A DNA stretch of 64,000 nucleotides from Acheta domesticus (taxonomy: Eukaryota; Arthropoda; Insecta; Orthoptera; Gryllidae): positions 74,264,698 through 74,328,697 of the forward strand of contig JAHLJT010003656.1 of assembly GCA_031308135.1 (NCBI GenBank), read 5' to 3'. Position 1 is the first letter of the stretch; each line of letters opens with the position of its first letter. The notes beneath the pieces were generated by a model. That model was not told where the DNA came from. It made no database searches and saw only the letters and a program-made list of their open reading frames with translations. The translations under genes were made by a program, and so were the position numbers. This document shows positions 32,814-46,320 of the stretch, piece by piece.

Positions 32814-33862
32814 CATCAGAAAGACGATTCGGGAGCAAAGAGCCGTCAGCAGTGGTCAGGGCGGTTGTCCGGAGCAGCAGCGGGAGCGAGCGAAGTCTAC
32901 TTGGCGAGGGGGGTGGAGTTAAGTTGAAGCGATGAGACGGACAGCTGTTTCACACAAGAAGACATTGCAAAATGTGTTGTCGTGGAAGATGAAGCAAGTG
33001 GCTCTCATAATAGTAGTCCGATATTTTTTTTAATGGGAAGAACTATTTTTTCTCAAAAACTGGAGATAATATAAAATGTTTGGTTTGTCATAAAAATTTT
33101 AATCATGTTAAAGAGTGTAATCTAAAGAGTTATTACAAGATGAATCATGCAGCTAAGTACGACAAAGACACCGATGAAGAACGTATAATTTGAAAATAGA
33201 TTTCGTGAAATTTCTGATATGGAATCAGATTTCAAAGTTTTTGCTTTACCAGTTTCAGTGTTGACAGCGTAAATCCGATTTACAATTGGAAATATTAGGT
33301 CTTCAAAATGACACAGATTTGAAAGACAAATTCCAGCACAAGGAAGATGTACTTCATTTTTACAAAAACATTTCCCAGACACAGTTTCCTAATTTCCACA
33401 AGCATGCTGCCCAAATTTTAAGTATGTTTGGGTCTATATATGTTTGTAAGCATTTTTTTCTAGTAAGAAAATTTGTACATCGAGACTGAGAAGTTCTTTT
33501 ACAGATCACAACTTGACAAATATCTTGAGCTTAAGTCGCCCTCAATCATTTGGGCCAAATATTGAACGCATTATGCGAGAAAAATATTTTTAAAATTTTT
33601 ATTTCGTATGCTAGTGGAGGTGACAATAACTATCCGCACACGATGGTAAGGATTGTTTTGGTATTTGCGCTTGTAGACGGTTCATGGGTGTCTATGGACA
33701 AAATCGCGTTAGTGTGGAGCGCTAAGCGCCACCGTTGAATTTCTCACACCCCGACGTTTGACATTTGAACTTCTCGTAGTGCGCCCGCTGGGCCCCGCCC
33801 ACCCGCTGAGAGCCGGGAGCAATCGGCCGTGGCCCTAAGGAGCGAAACCGTGATGAGCCCTG
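32814..33862 (+). pseudogene. Deleted hAT transposon: BED finger plus dimerisation segment (SCAND3/ZBED-like)
   Basis: Near 33029 the frame reads KNYFFSKTGDNIKCLVCHKN, then CNLKSYYKMNHAAKYD: a BED-type zinc finger with C-x2-C kept, but the first His of the His pair is Tyr. After a stop near 33190 comes FREISDMESDFKVFALP, then from 33273 LQLEILGLQNDTDLKDKFQH and FPNFHKHAAQILSMFGSIYV, the C-terminal hAT dimerisation segment (L-F-G-S-T-Y-x-C-E). The catalytic core between them is deleted. Possible ends are CAGCACGGCTCATCA and the inverse of GTGATGAGCCCTG. The 8-bp target duplication is not convincing. Related vertebrate genes are domesticated hAT transposases, but this copy is broken. Confidence 0.72.
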
Positions 33863-33865
33863 GTA

Positions 33866-35536
33866 TACAGGGTGTCCCACCAACTATGGACCACCCCCAT
33901 AACTTTGAAACGGTTCAGGATATCGAAATGTAGTTTTTGCTGAATAATGCTGAATCATGGGGCAAGTAACATGTCGTAGAGAAATTATCTATAATATTTT
34001 TAGTTTTCGATAAATTTAATCATCTTTGATTTTTTAAATGGAACTATATATTTTTCTCACCAGTAATGGATAGATCCTGAAAAGAGGAATAAAATGATGT
34101 ATCATATGCTAGTATTTTGATAGTAATATGCGTATAAAATTAGACTTTCTGATATGTGATTTTGAATGAAACGGACAATATTTCATGTAGCAACCCTTGC
34201 CATAGTCGCCTTCGGGGAAAATGGCCTTCGCGTCGTCAAGACTGTTGCGTGGAGAGAGAAGACTGAAAGGGGTGGCAATGAGAGATAAGAGGCCTAACTA
34301 CGGCAATCCAGGGTCTTAACACAAAAGTCACATCAAAAGTTACCAATTTTAACGATCAGAATGAGAGATTTTTTCCATTGATTTATCTGCATTTAACTTG
34401 TCTTCTTTAGCAATAAATATCATTTCCAAACTTGAGAAGAATACAACCACCGTCTGTTCGTTGGTGAATTTCATTTTTAATTAAAATGATCATTCGTTCA
34501 CTTCGCAATTATACCTCTACTGCTCTTCATAAATGAAAAAGAAAACAGTACACTTTCGTCTTTTGCTGTGGATTTTCAAGTTTGAGGCAGCACATGTCGT
34601 CATGACGTGAGAAACTCTGCAATCAATATTAGCAATCGAGACTACAGATGTACATTTGTGTTAAAGTTTAGTAAATTGACACTGATAGTCTGTTAAGTGT
34701 GTTTCAAAAGTTTTATTGCTTTGTTATTTTGGTACGTGTTTAAATAAGACGTTTATGAAGAGTAAATGCAAAGAGGCAAAACGTCTATCTCTCTACTATT
34801 TGATAAATTAATCAAGATATTACAATAAAATTTTTTAAGCATTCATTCCCTTCCCTTGTTTTAAAATGATTGCTGGTTTCTGCCATAACACACTCAGATC
34901 GATTTTTGCAAGTTTGAAAAGAACCTTTATTATTATCGTTCTTCCGCTACAAATTATTTTTATTTTGTTCTTTTCGATGAACGTTGCTTTGGAATTTCAT
35001 TAGAAGAAAAGTTCAATTCAGATGAACAAATGGGAAAAAACGTCTTTCTGATCGGTAATATTGATGTTTGTTCATATGATCTTCGTGTCAAGACCGTGAA
35101 TTGCTGTAGTTACGCCTCTATCCCTCACGGCCACCCCTCTCACACTCCTTGTCTCCACGAAACAGTCTCGACGCCGCGAAGGTCTTCCACCAACGGCGAC
35201 TATGGCAAGGGCTGCTATACGAAATATTGTACGTTTCATTCAAAATCACATATCAGAAAGTAATTTTATTCGCAAATTACTATCAAAATACTAGCATATG
35301 ATACATCATTTTATTCCTCTTTTCAGGATCTATCCATTTCTGGCGAGAAAAATATATAGTTCCATTTAAAAAATCAAAGATGATTAATTTTATCGAAAAC
35401 TAAAAGTATTATAGACAATTTCTCTACGACATGTTACTTGCCCCATGATTCTGCATTATTCAGCGAAAACTACATTTCGATATCCTGAACCGTTTAGAAG
35501 TTATGGGGGTGGTCCATAGTTGGTGGGACACCTGTA
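33866..35536. mobile_element. Fold-back element with long inverted repeats and TA duplication
   Basis: The left end is TACAGGGTGTCCCACCAACT and the right end, inverted, is TACAGGTGTCCCACCAACTA; both are flanked by TA (33864-33865, 35537-35538). Matching goes inward at least to 'taacgatcagaa' (34,360) and 'ccgatcagaaag' (35,045), so arms are at least 500 bases and the element is mostly one large hairpin. Termini and TA target resemble Tc1/mariner-type elements. The middle (34,430-35,000) has no transposase. Confidence 0.82.
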
Positions 35537-35538
35537 TA

Positions 35539-36235
35539 ATAACCTTGTGGTTAGTTAGTTAATTTTGCTGCTGCCCTAAGTTCGTACATATTCGCGACGT
35601 TTGGTGCTGTAACATAAGGTGAATCATATTTTAAATACCATAAAAAGTTGCTAAAATGTGGGATTGTCGTGAAAAACAAGAGATTCCAATTTTCAAAATC
35701 CATAATAAATCCATTACAGTTACCATAATGATTAAAGCAATTTACTGTTAACTGTGTCAAAAACGTCATGATGGTAAATACTGTAATACACTGCTACAGT
35801 CTGGTAGTGAAACCATCATACACGAATTTGTGAATCTACTGATTTTCCTAATATAACTAGCTTCTTAACAATACATTTATTTATAGAAGAACGGACTAGT
35901 AGCATGCATCAAAATCATTTAAATATGACCGAGAACATATGTTTTTTCTTTCACGCTTTTAGTTGGATCTGATACATTCACCCAGTGGAGACAATAGAAG
36001 GAAATATTCTGCAGTGGGTATTGGAAACTGTGATTTGTCTGAAATATACTGTGTAATCAGACAGAAACAACAGCAGAATATATTGTTGAAGCAAATGAAA
36101 TATTTTTGTCGATTTGGTCGACGGTAAAGACATGATGAACGAGAGCATTGGACGATCAGTACCAGGTATTTTCGAAGTCGGTGATAAAACCTCAGTTTTG
36201 TCTTGCCATAAAGCCATATAGCCTACCAGTAGCGT
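35539..36235. other. Unassigned stretch
   Basis: Several short frames on both strands (for example 35551-35769 and 35978-36217 on minus) without any motif I recognise. May include flanking DNA of the next retroelement. Confidence 0.4.
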
Positions 36236-36429
36236 TCTGACCGCCGTAGTGGCCAGACGCTCAGTCCTCTCCAGGCCAAATCACGTTGTGCGTGCGTTCA
36301 TTGAATCAGTGGTCGTCAGTATTATGTTAAAAAAGGTGGAAGTGGAGTTATTGTTAAGCGAAATGATATTGCTTAAGTTATTTTCCTTTTTTCTTCGTGA
36401 CCATCATGGAGCCTTCCTAAGTTCATAAA

Positions 36430-37838
36430 TCTTCAGGAGACCACAACAGTAAGACAATTATTAATTATGCATGCAATCTGTCTTTCCCAAAAAAGAAAAT
36501 GCTATCATCATAGACTCGGCAAATAGTGCGCCCATTGTAGAATTCATTGAAAAGTTATCAACTAAAATTCTCATATTAAGTTTGCTTCGAAAATATCGAA
36601 CAACAGACTCTGTGTGTACCTATTCAGCAAGGAAATCGCAGATGATCTAGTCTACAATCATAATTCATAAGAACATTGCTGTATCTAATCAAGTATTCCT
36701 CATTAGACCATTAATTTCCAGGAACAAAAGAATTACTCTATCAAATGTTTGCCCAAGTATCCCACATCAAGTGATTGAAGAAAAATTACTAACATTCGGT
36801 GTTAAAACTGTTAACATTTCTTCGTGCTGGATTTAATAATCCCAACTTGAGCCACATCCTCAGTTTTCGTCGTCAAACATTTGTTTTACTGGACGATGAA
36901 CATAAATTACCTGAATAATTTCAAGTGTTTATAGATAATGTCCCCCATTGGATATATGTAACCCCTGATGTTCCTATTTGTTTTTTGTGTAAAAATCAGG
37001 GTCACATTGCTAAAAACTGCCCAAATCCATGTAACTCCCTATTAACTAATACCCTACATCTTCCTAAGAAGGTAGAAATCACAGAATCAACTAATGAGAT
37101 TTGTGATAATTCTAATAATGTTTCTCCCAAAGCATTTGAACCTACGCTTCCCGAGAGCGATGAACTGAACGAAAGTTCTAGCCTTAACCTTGCCCTTGAC
37201 AGCTTCCCCTCTCTAACTACCACTCTTCCCCTTGAGCCGGCCGTGAGAAACCATTGCCTCAAAAGAAAACACAATGGACCTTGACCTTTCATGCAACGCT
37301 GTCAAATTAAAAAGACAATTATTAACTGTAAATTCGAATTTAGAACTGATTAGCAACCAATCAGATAGAGAGAATGAACTCCCAGACAGAAACTCGAAAT
37401 GGATGATAAAACTGCTGAGAATAAAGAAAAAATAAAGAAACAACCCTCCAAAAATAAGAAAAAGCTAAAAGCTCTTCCGAAAATGTTGACGATCAGTCGT
37501 GGTCTAATTCTAAAACTATCTTAGAATCTCCCAATGTTCATTACATACTAAATCTACATCTACTCCAAAGTTTCTTTGACGGAACGAAAGGTACTAACTG
37601 TACTGTAACAATTGCCAGAGAATTCACAGATGATTTTGCAACTTTAACAGCAATGATGAGATGTTCATCAAACATTACCAAACCTCGGTGTGAAAAATAG
37701 ATGCTCGAGAATTATCAAAGAACTTGATGCAGATATGAATGAAAAAGTTATTCTAAGGAATAAGATTCAGAAGAGCAGTGATCCAAATTTCTCCCTTCTT
37801 GCTTAAGATATTTTAAAACAAACGAATTCATCTAGTTA
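36430..37838 (+). pseudogene. Non-LTR retrotransposon ORF1 (Gag-like, CCHC)
   Basis: Broken frame with NLSFPKKENAIIIDSANSAP, VFLIRPLISRNKRITLSNV, CPSIPHQVIEEKLLTFGVKT, HILSFRRQTFVLLDDEHKLP, and the zinc knuckle CFLCKNQGHIAKNC (C-x2-C-x4-H-x4-C, 36979-37020). Further on are basic runs (KEKIKKQPSKNKKKLKALPK) and KVSLTERKV-type decayed sequence, then NRCSRIIKELDADMNEK. This order is the ORF1 of an insect APE-type non-LTR element: an RNA-binding nucleocapsid-like protein. The sequence 36240-36420 may be its 5' UTR. At least three stops or shifts are present. Confidence 0.8.
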
Positions 37839-37840
37839 CA

Positions 37841-37953
37841 ATGGATGTTACACAATGGAATTGGAATGGTTTCTTTGCAAGAAAACCCTTCACGAAGCTC
37901 TTCATTAACAAATTCAAACCAAAAATAATCTGCGTTCGAGTCCCGACACTTTA
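37841..37953 (+). pseudogene. Start of non-LTR ORF2 (APE endonuclease), truncated
   Basis: ATG at 37841 opens MDVTQWNWNGFFARKPFTKL then FINKFKPKIICV. This matches the usual first 30 residues of an APE-type endonuclease (QWNxNGxxxxxxxLxxLIxxxxPxIIxLQE). The expected catalytic QET never appears: the similarity stops at ICV and a stop follows at 37951. All of the endonuclease active site and the RT are missing, so the copy ends abruptly here. Confidence 0.75.
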
Positions 37954-38640
37954 ATAACATGTACCGTCCTCTACGACTTCCGTGCGCCGTCTCGTCAACT
38001 AGCTGTTTGCGTTCACCAAGAAACTTGAAAAAAAAACAAACAAAAAAACAAAACTGTCTCTTTCGTCTTTTGTCCCAAGCATTGCTTCGTGGTGAAAATA
38101 ACGTTTTCACCCTTATTCTGATACCTATTCTTTTACAATTTTTAAATAAATTTATTATGCAATTTATTCAAGCGTCCCGCCTCCTTAAACTCTTCGAAAC
38201 TGTTATTTCGCTTTATTTGCTATGACTCGCACACTTACATGGTGTGTAAGCCATTCACTTGTCTGCTGACGTCACTTAAAATTATTACAATTTTGCAAAA
38301 TTTCGATTATTCTCGCATCTATTACTCATTAGCACATCACAACTTAAAATCTCCTTATTTATTCGTAGTTGTCTGCTCAATTTTTTTACTAAATTTTGCA
38401 ATTCTGGCGTAATAAACATACAAAAGTTCCGTCTCCGCGCCGTCTTTTGTCACTTTGACAATGCCATTATTTTTCCTTTGCTAGAACATTCGAAATATGG
38501 ATTTTTTCGGCATGTCCATGTGAACCTTCACAATATCCAATTAAACAATTCTCATGTATTTCCCCAAATTATCCTATCTGCTTTCACAATGATTTTATCA
38601 ATATATAAAGAAAAGAATTAAAAAATTTCTTGTAACAACA
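37954..38640. other. Unassigned stretch between TE and quieter DNA
   Basis: Contains an A-rich tract 'gaaaaaaaaacaaacaaaaaaac' at 38028 that could be the tail of a retrocopy. No recognisable protein. Confidence 0.4.
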
Positions 38641-41600
38641 ATATTTATTCTTGTAAGTACAACACTACATTAGAATAAATTACATAAAACCAGAAAAACT
38701 TAATTGAGAAAATGCAATGTGAAGTACAAACCACGGTTGTAGGACATCAGGAACTCCAAAGCTACTCCACATGTATTTACAACACATACAAACAAGGATG
38801 CTCAGGTTACTGAATTTATTCCCTAACATATTTACCTTGCAGTTCACTGTGGAGCAAAGAAACACAAATTTGGTAATAAATATCACGAATGCACTAATTT
38901 CAATAATTCAGCGAATATCTATGGCTGCTGTATTAACATACCTCACTTGAGTGATACCTAATTTGTAGTAGGAAATGTATGCAATTTTCTTTTATTTATA
39001 TTGCCAGCTGAATGATGGAATCAGCATATGAATGTGTAATAGTAAGACACATACACACACACACACCAAGTTTGATGAATGAATAGTTAAATGGGAGGGA
39101 GAGGAAAAATAGGGTGCGAGTGTAAATAACACTTCATCATACTGTCAATACTCTTGACTACTGAACTTCCATCATGTACTTGCTAATTCAAATAACATTA
39201 AAATGGTTGAAAACATTTACTAAAAACAAATATTGCATATGTCAATAGAAATAAAAATATTTCACAATCATATGCATTATAAAATTAAAGTCATATTAAA
39301 ATGATTTTTGTAAACTAAAACATTTTTGCTTGTTCCATTACTGCTATCTACAATTTTTAAACTTTCATATACCACAATATTCTCAATGTACATCCTGTTA
39401 TTTTATCACTTATTTTATTTTTTTAATATCAAAATAGGAAGAATAATCACAGTATGAACGTAACTCTGAATTTATCTTTTTAGTGGAATTACAGTATAAC
39501 AGATGAATAAATAAGTTATTAGTATAGGCGTACACATTCTAAAAAAGGAGGCCAACTACATTTCTGGACCCCTTTGTGCCTCCTTTCCTATTAAAACTTT
39601 TCTATTTACACACGATATATTTTACTGGTAAATAAATAAAAAATACTACAAGGAAAATGAAATTATAAGTTTAATGATTCAATAAAAAAAAAATTGATTT
39701 ATGCAGAACTGTTTACAGGATTGCCAGATAATTTGAAGAGCTTCTTTTCCAAATGTAGTGAATCAAATCCCCAAATCGTCAGTTCAAAAAAGGGGACAAT
39801 AAGAAATTAAGACCATTTATGGGCATAAAATGTGTTATTAGATAGGGCTATGAGGTCCCATTTCAAACTTTTCAGGGAGATCACTGCCTATGGTTACAGG
39901 TACCACACAGCATATTTTTTTAAATCAATTTCCTCTGTTTAGCATCCTCACAACATAAAAAAGAAATGAAAAACAAAAATAAAGCATAATTTATTCATAA
40001 TACCAGAACCTCATGGTTTGCAATTGGTTAGTTTAAAGAGATTCAAAACGATAAATTGCAACATTCAGGTTTTAGTAATTTAGAACAAGACAATTAATCA
40101 TCTATTCAAGTTAAACTTGGTCTTTCTGCAAATATCAGTTTCAAATGGATGCAAGTTTTGATTTGTAGACAATATGTAAAATGATGAAATAAAACCATTT
40201 CATAGATTGGTCTATTATTGAATCCACAACATTAACTATCTTGTATCCTACTTTCACCAAAGAATATATCTCTTTGTGATTTTCATTTTGTTAATTTTCC
40301 CTACATGTACAATAATAAACCAAGGAAAACGCATTTCATTCCTTTTTTCCTTTACTGCTAATTGTAGCTTAGACCACTTAGCTCCAGGCAAGTCAAGGTT
40401 TTCATTCTGTATAACTAATTCAACAATTCCATAATATTCTTTGTATATAATATAAAGAGCAAAAGTCAGGAAGCAGTCTTTTTGAAATGAATATTAGCAC
40501 CATTTTCTCAAGTAATAGTTGAATACCTTATAATGATTACATTCATTATCCATAAACTTTTTCCACTACAATTTGAATTATGCTAAATAAATCAACACAA
40601 CTCCAGAGTAGGGCAGGAATACTTTAATGCAATAAAGAATAAAATGGATATTAATAAAAATGTGTTATTCAGAACATGTAATCTATTCAAGTGGCAGTAA
40701 TATTTAACTCCTTGGAAAGCAAGTAAGGGAAGTACTTTTTCAAAAAATATTTTGTAAACTAAATTTTAATTTGAAGCAGTGAAAATTAGGAATCTTTGCA
40801 TCCATTATAATAAAAACATTATGCTCTCTGCCTTGTACACCTTTTTATAACTATTACCATCCTGTAAGAAATATAATTCTGAAGCAAATTCTGCAAGTGT
40901 CCAGAAGAAGAAGGGCACTTTTAGGTAAGGTTAATTTTTTACGTCTGTGTGAATATCTGATAGCTTTAGAAGCCCCTTTGTCCTGGGATAAAGTTCTAGG
41001 TGAAGAAAGCTCCAGTAAATTCATTCCAGGGAACATAGTTTTTGGAGAATAATGTTGTGAATAAAATGTTCGATGAAATAAGGTCAATATAATTTAATAA
41101 AACCTGAGCATCCATAATAAGTAGAAAAATGTGGATTAAAGAAATTGATGTGATGCACTACAAAAAAATTCAATTTCTCTTGCATATGATACCACATATT
41201 GCACTCATGAACACAATACAATACTGAACACTGTTAAATGGAACATTATCACAAAACACCACAGCACTTACATGAAGGGTTGTGCTACTGTTTTTCTTTG
41301 CTGATGAACATTTTTATAAGCCAGCCTGACAATGAACTAGTTGCAATTTAAGAAAACATTATTTATCTTCACTCAATCAGCACAAGTAATAATAAAAGAA
41401 TATTTTAAATTTGATGAAAATTACGTTATGTATTATTCCTACACTCATCATTCTAATTCATTTATTAATAAACTTGTTTAACAACGTTTACTGCAATTCA
41501 TGTACTTTAAGCACATGTTCTTCATGTACACAATTAATAAAAAGATTTACAAACTAATAGATCATTTAAAAAGGAAGTATATCTGTAGTTGTCTTCCTCG

Positions 41601-43747
41601 TTGAAGTTGCTTGTAAACTGAAAAATTATTTAAAGATTGAACACTAAAATCACAGACATTAATATGAAAAACTACATGCACTTTAAACTACTACAATAGT
41701 AAAATTATGTCACCAGTTTACATTACTTTGCTTTGAAGCATCACTATATGAGATCATTTACAACACAATGAGAATATGAGTGTACACTGATATGTATGAA
41801 TTCTACTTATAAATAAAATTAAATACACAAGAATTTTATTGCTAATATAGTATTAATTTGTTCCTGTTTTTTTCTTACATCCCACATTGCTGGTAGGTTC
41901 TCTTTCCTTAGGTTGTATTGAATATATTGTTACAAATTGCACAGTGCAATGCATCAGCACTCCAAAAATGTATAATTTTCCTTTCAAATTTAAAAATTTG
42001 CATCTAAAATAACACTAATTTTTACAATAAAGAAGAACCAAAATGATTATCTTTGATTGTTAAAAAGAAGAGCCTTCCAAATGTCACCAAAAATGAAAAC
42101 TAAGATCTATTCAAAAGTATACAATTATCGACATGTTACGGCTTGATTCACTGATATTTTGTCCATCTTTACTGCTTAATAGTGCTTTATCCACTTCGAT
42201 TATCCAAAGACAAACTTCACGAAACTGAAATCAATAAGAATGGTGAGAACAGTTGAATTTTAATACCTAACCAACTATTTTCAGTTTTGTTGCATTATTA
42301 AAATACCAGTTGTAATCCTTGGCCTCTTATTAACAACTTCTTATTTCAGTGTCATCATTTGCAGGATGAAAAATCTTGCAAAAGATGATACTGAGCATTA
42401 TAGTACATTGGAAATTTTACAAAATCAATAAAACATTATAAGATATTCATATCATAACATCTTATTACAATACCTGACTGGTTTTCAAACCCAACCTAAC
42501 ATTTTACAATTCTCAAAAGTCATATTGTAATAAGTCTTCTGATACTAATATCAAGAACACCAATCATTAGCACAGGAGAGTTCTTAATTCTACATATCCA
42601 AGAACTCATTATGATAGAGAACACCTATTTCTCATGAAATCTATGTACTGTGAACACTGTTTTTTTTTGTTTTGTTTTGTTTTTTTCTTTCTTCCTTAGC
42701 TGAAGAAACTGATTAACTGAAGCATCAACAGCAGTCACAACCCTTCACATTCTTTATCACACAGTTATCACAAATACCTAATAATTGTTTAAAGGCTAAG
42801 ACTGTACTATTTCAACAGTAAATTAAAAATTGAAACTTGAATTAAAACAACAGAATTAGCATTAAAAAAATTAGTTATGAAAATAATGGAAACAATATCT
42901 CTGTAATCTTAAAAGTATGAAAGACGTAATAATCACATCACTTTTTCACTTCATAAAAAATATGAAAAATACATGCTATACTGTTCGAAATCTTAAGATT
43001 TGAATGACAATAATCTTCAATGAATATACTACTTTAGCCACCTCATGAATTAATTATTGTAATAATAAAGAAGTGTTAAGTGTTCCTGGAATCAAGATCA
43101 CAGTATTGAAAAACTATTGTTCAGTGAATTATACTGAAACCAAGTAATGCAACACCCAAGAGGTTGGATTAATTTTTTAATAATAATAATAATAAAGTAA
43201 AAAGAAAGAAAGAAATAAAGAAAAGAAGAAAGAAAAAAAGAGGAAGACTTCCAACCTCTCAAATATATAAAATAATTTATTTCTAGTAAAAATAAAGTAG
43301 AACATTAAAATAAGCATTAAGGAGTTTTCTTTTATTGTGAATAATATAGTTTCATGCCATAAGAAACATAATACTGAGATTGTTTTCACACACTGATTCT
43401 ACAAAATTATTATCTTCATTGGATTTTATAAAATGATCAAGTATTTATTTAGGTTTACTTTTTAAATTATATATTTTTAACATAATGAGTGGAATTACAT
43501 TCCTGCCTAAATGATTTTCATTTACAATGCAACAGATGTACATGCATGTATATAGAGAAATAATGAAAATTAAAAAGCATTTATGATATTATACCAATGC
43601 ATCACATTTATTTGAACAAAATAACAGACAATGATGGTGCTCACCCCAAATAGTGTAAAGTATACCCTCTGATTAGTCTGAAATTGGTTAATTCAATATA
43701 AAATGATCAACTTTTTTGTAATTTTATGCCATGAGTAATATAGCTTA
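38641..43747. other. Long AT-rich, TE-poor stretch without genes
   Basis: About 5.1 kb of strongly AT-rich DNA. Open frames are short and have no domains. Simple tracts only: (AC)n at about 39051-39067, 'tttttttttgttttgttttg' at 42660 and the purine-rich 43177-43245. The start, with AATATTTATTCTTG, could be a transcript 3' end but no gene was found. The contrast with the dense TE nest to the left is clear. Confidence 0.5.
43177..43245. repeat. AAT and A/G-rich low-complexity tract
   Basis: (TAA)n followed by (AAAG)n-like purine-rich sequence. The minus-strand frame of Phe/Leu/Ser repeats is an artefact. Confidence 0.9.
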
Positions 43748-43908
43748 GTTAACCCATTAAGTCCCAAATTATTTTTACAGCTGTTTTTTAGTGAAATTCA
43801 AAAAATCATCATAATTGAGTGCTAGTTATTGAATTTTATCGAAATTAATTCAAATTATTCATTTGGGTAGGAGTGGAGGACTGTCCTCATATGAGGACGC
43901 TGGGACTT
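43748..43908. mobile_element. Possible piggyBac-like MITE remnant
   Basis: The left part has TTAACCCATTAAGTCCCA and the right part TGGGACTT, so AAGTCCCA is inverted perfectly. Next to the right end is a perfect 16-base palindrome, gtcctcatatgaggac (about 43883). TTAA at the left could be a piggyBac-type target. The right TTAA is lost. Tentative. Confidence 0.35.
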
Positions 43909-44047
43909 GGTATGAAGTTTTCCGCAATAATAGAAATAAGTCTTCATAACAAATATTTAAAATGTTTTGAAAATTTTGGATGTTCCTGATCTAAAATTTT
44001 TACTTACTTGAAATAAATTTTGAGATTTTTGTTTATCCTGTGTTTCG

Positions 44048-44092
44048 AAACTGAACTGAACTGAACTGAACTGAACTGAATTGAATTGATGT
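44048..44092. repeat. (AACTG)n short tandem repeat
   Basis: About eight pentamer units, the last ones AATTG. Confidence 0.93.
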
Positions 44093-44270
44093 AGTAGTTC
44101 TAAAATTTTTTTCTGTTTATCTATTCATTTTTTTTACTTTCATTTAGCTTATCAAATATATTTCTGTGGGTAATCATGACATCCAATTTGGTAAAATTTT
44201 TTTTTGTTATAGGTTGGGATGGGATCCCTTTTTATTGGTAAATATAAATTGTTTATTGATGATGTATAAC

Positions 44271-44387
<117 letters not shown>

Positions 44388-46239
44388 CATATATGTATAT
44401 TACTCTAATTCCACTTTTTTAAAAATATTTTTTTCAAATGCGTTTGTTGTTTCAAAACATGTTTGTTTTCTTCTTGAAATTCAGATTTATTTTTGTCATT
44501 AATTTTGATATGTGTCACCAATTTCTTTATCTACAGAATAAACATCTGCAATATTTTGTTAATAAGTTATAAAATATTCCTCACAATATTTATATTTTGG
44601 TGTTGAAAAGATGGTTCAGAAAGTTCAAAGCTCCATCAACCAATCCATAACTCTTATCTTTTGGATTTTTGGGTGGTTGGAAAGATAGTTTAAGGTTAAA
44701 TTTGTACAAATTTGTTTTCAATACTAAATTGGTAATTATTTCCTTTCTTAAAATTCATAATATCTTCAAAGTTAGTGGTGCTGTTATTCTCAATTTCTAT
44801 TGTAAATTGAATATTTTTATTATATCTGTTAAATTCCGCTAAGGTTTGCTGCGTTTTTCAATAATCAGAATAGTATCTACTTATCTTTGGGAAAATAAAA
44901 GTTTACATTTATTTAATAATGATTCTTCCAACTCTCTCATAACCACTGCAGCAAAGAGATAACTCTATGCAACCCTTACAGGTGTTCCTTCAAATTGTTG
45001 GAAATATTTTCCATTACATTTAAAACTAATATTTTGAAGGATGAATCTAATGGCTTTTAGAATTTCATCTTTCAAAATTGACAATCCATATTCCTCTTTA
45101 AATAATTATTTATACCTTGATGTATGAGTTAATAAGGAATAGATGGACACATTCCTACTACATCAAAAGAAATCATGTACCTCAGGTATTGTTATTTTCT
45201 TAATCATCTCCACAAGTTCATGACTAATTGAATATATATACTCATTTTCTAATAGAGGTTTAAGGACAGCATTCAAGAATTTGCAAAGTTCATATGTAGG
45301 CGTCCCTATTGTGGAAACTACTAGTCTTACAGGTAGGTTTTCTTTATGTACTTTAAGCATTCTGTATACCCTTGCTATATAACTTGTAGTGGGGTATAAT
45401 TTATTATAAGTTTGTTTATCAATTTAATGATTAGATTTACATCTTTTTATTATGTCTTGAACTTTCTTTATCTCTGTCAAGTAGTATTCTTATGTAAAAC
45501 TCTATTTTGAAATAACATTAAATTCTAATTTAAGGTTTTCATAATACTCTTGTTTGTTCATAGTTACATGTGCTCCTTTGTCGCTTTTAATAGAGAATAT
45601 ATCGGGTTTGCATCATATAAATTCTTTTGTCAGTTTTCATTTCTTATCAATTTCTTGATCACATTTATTTCATTTAGTATGTTTATTAATAATTACATAA
45701 CTGCATACGATAACTCATTCTGAGCTGTATTTTGGTAATTTTCTGGTAATACATGAATTGAATTTTAAAAATTCCTTTATTATATGCTAACTATTAATTT
45801 TTTCTTCTGGTATTTTTTGTGATTGGGAATGCAAAATTACATCCTAGATTAATGGTTACGACAACAGCCTATGTCATTTCATTTTTATCCGAATTTCTTT
45901 TGTTAGGTAATTGGTGATACATTTATTTCTCCAAGTTTTTTCTCTTTCTGTTCAATGTTTCTATAGTAAATTCCACATAATCTTTTTCATTGGCTTGAAT
46001 AAAATAATTGAAAATCATCTGGTTCCATTGCTTATAATTTTGTAATTAAGCCGCGTTACTCATTACATAAAATTATGGTAGAGTTCATCATCATATATTA
46101 AATTATCCAAAAATGTTAAAATTGATCAGAGGACATGCTTTATAGTATTTGAGGTGAGTACCATCCAGTCCATCTGTACATTCAAATAAATGAAACTATT
46201 TTTATAATAACATACAATTACATATTGTTTATATAGTAC

Positions 46240-46271
46240 CTGATGATGGGTGTAAGACAGGTTCCCGAAAC
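46240..46271 (+). ncRNA. Hammerhead-like core motif at the edge of the Penelope-like element
   Basis: CTGATGA (46240-46246), then a GGG...CCC stem that can act as stem II, then CGAAAC (46266-46271). These are the two invariant boxes of a hammerhead ribozyme, which are known from Penelope-like elements. Stem III and the cleavage triplet (perhaps GTA at 46274) are weak, and the motif is on the strand opposite to the RT. Treat as a candidate. Confidence 0.3.
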
Positions 46272-46320
46272 GTTGTATTGAAGAATAAGAAAATATTTTT
46301 GTAATTACCTACATTAAATT

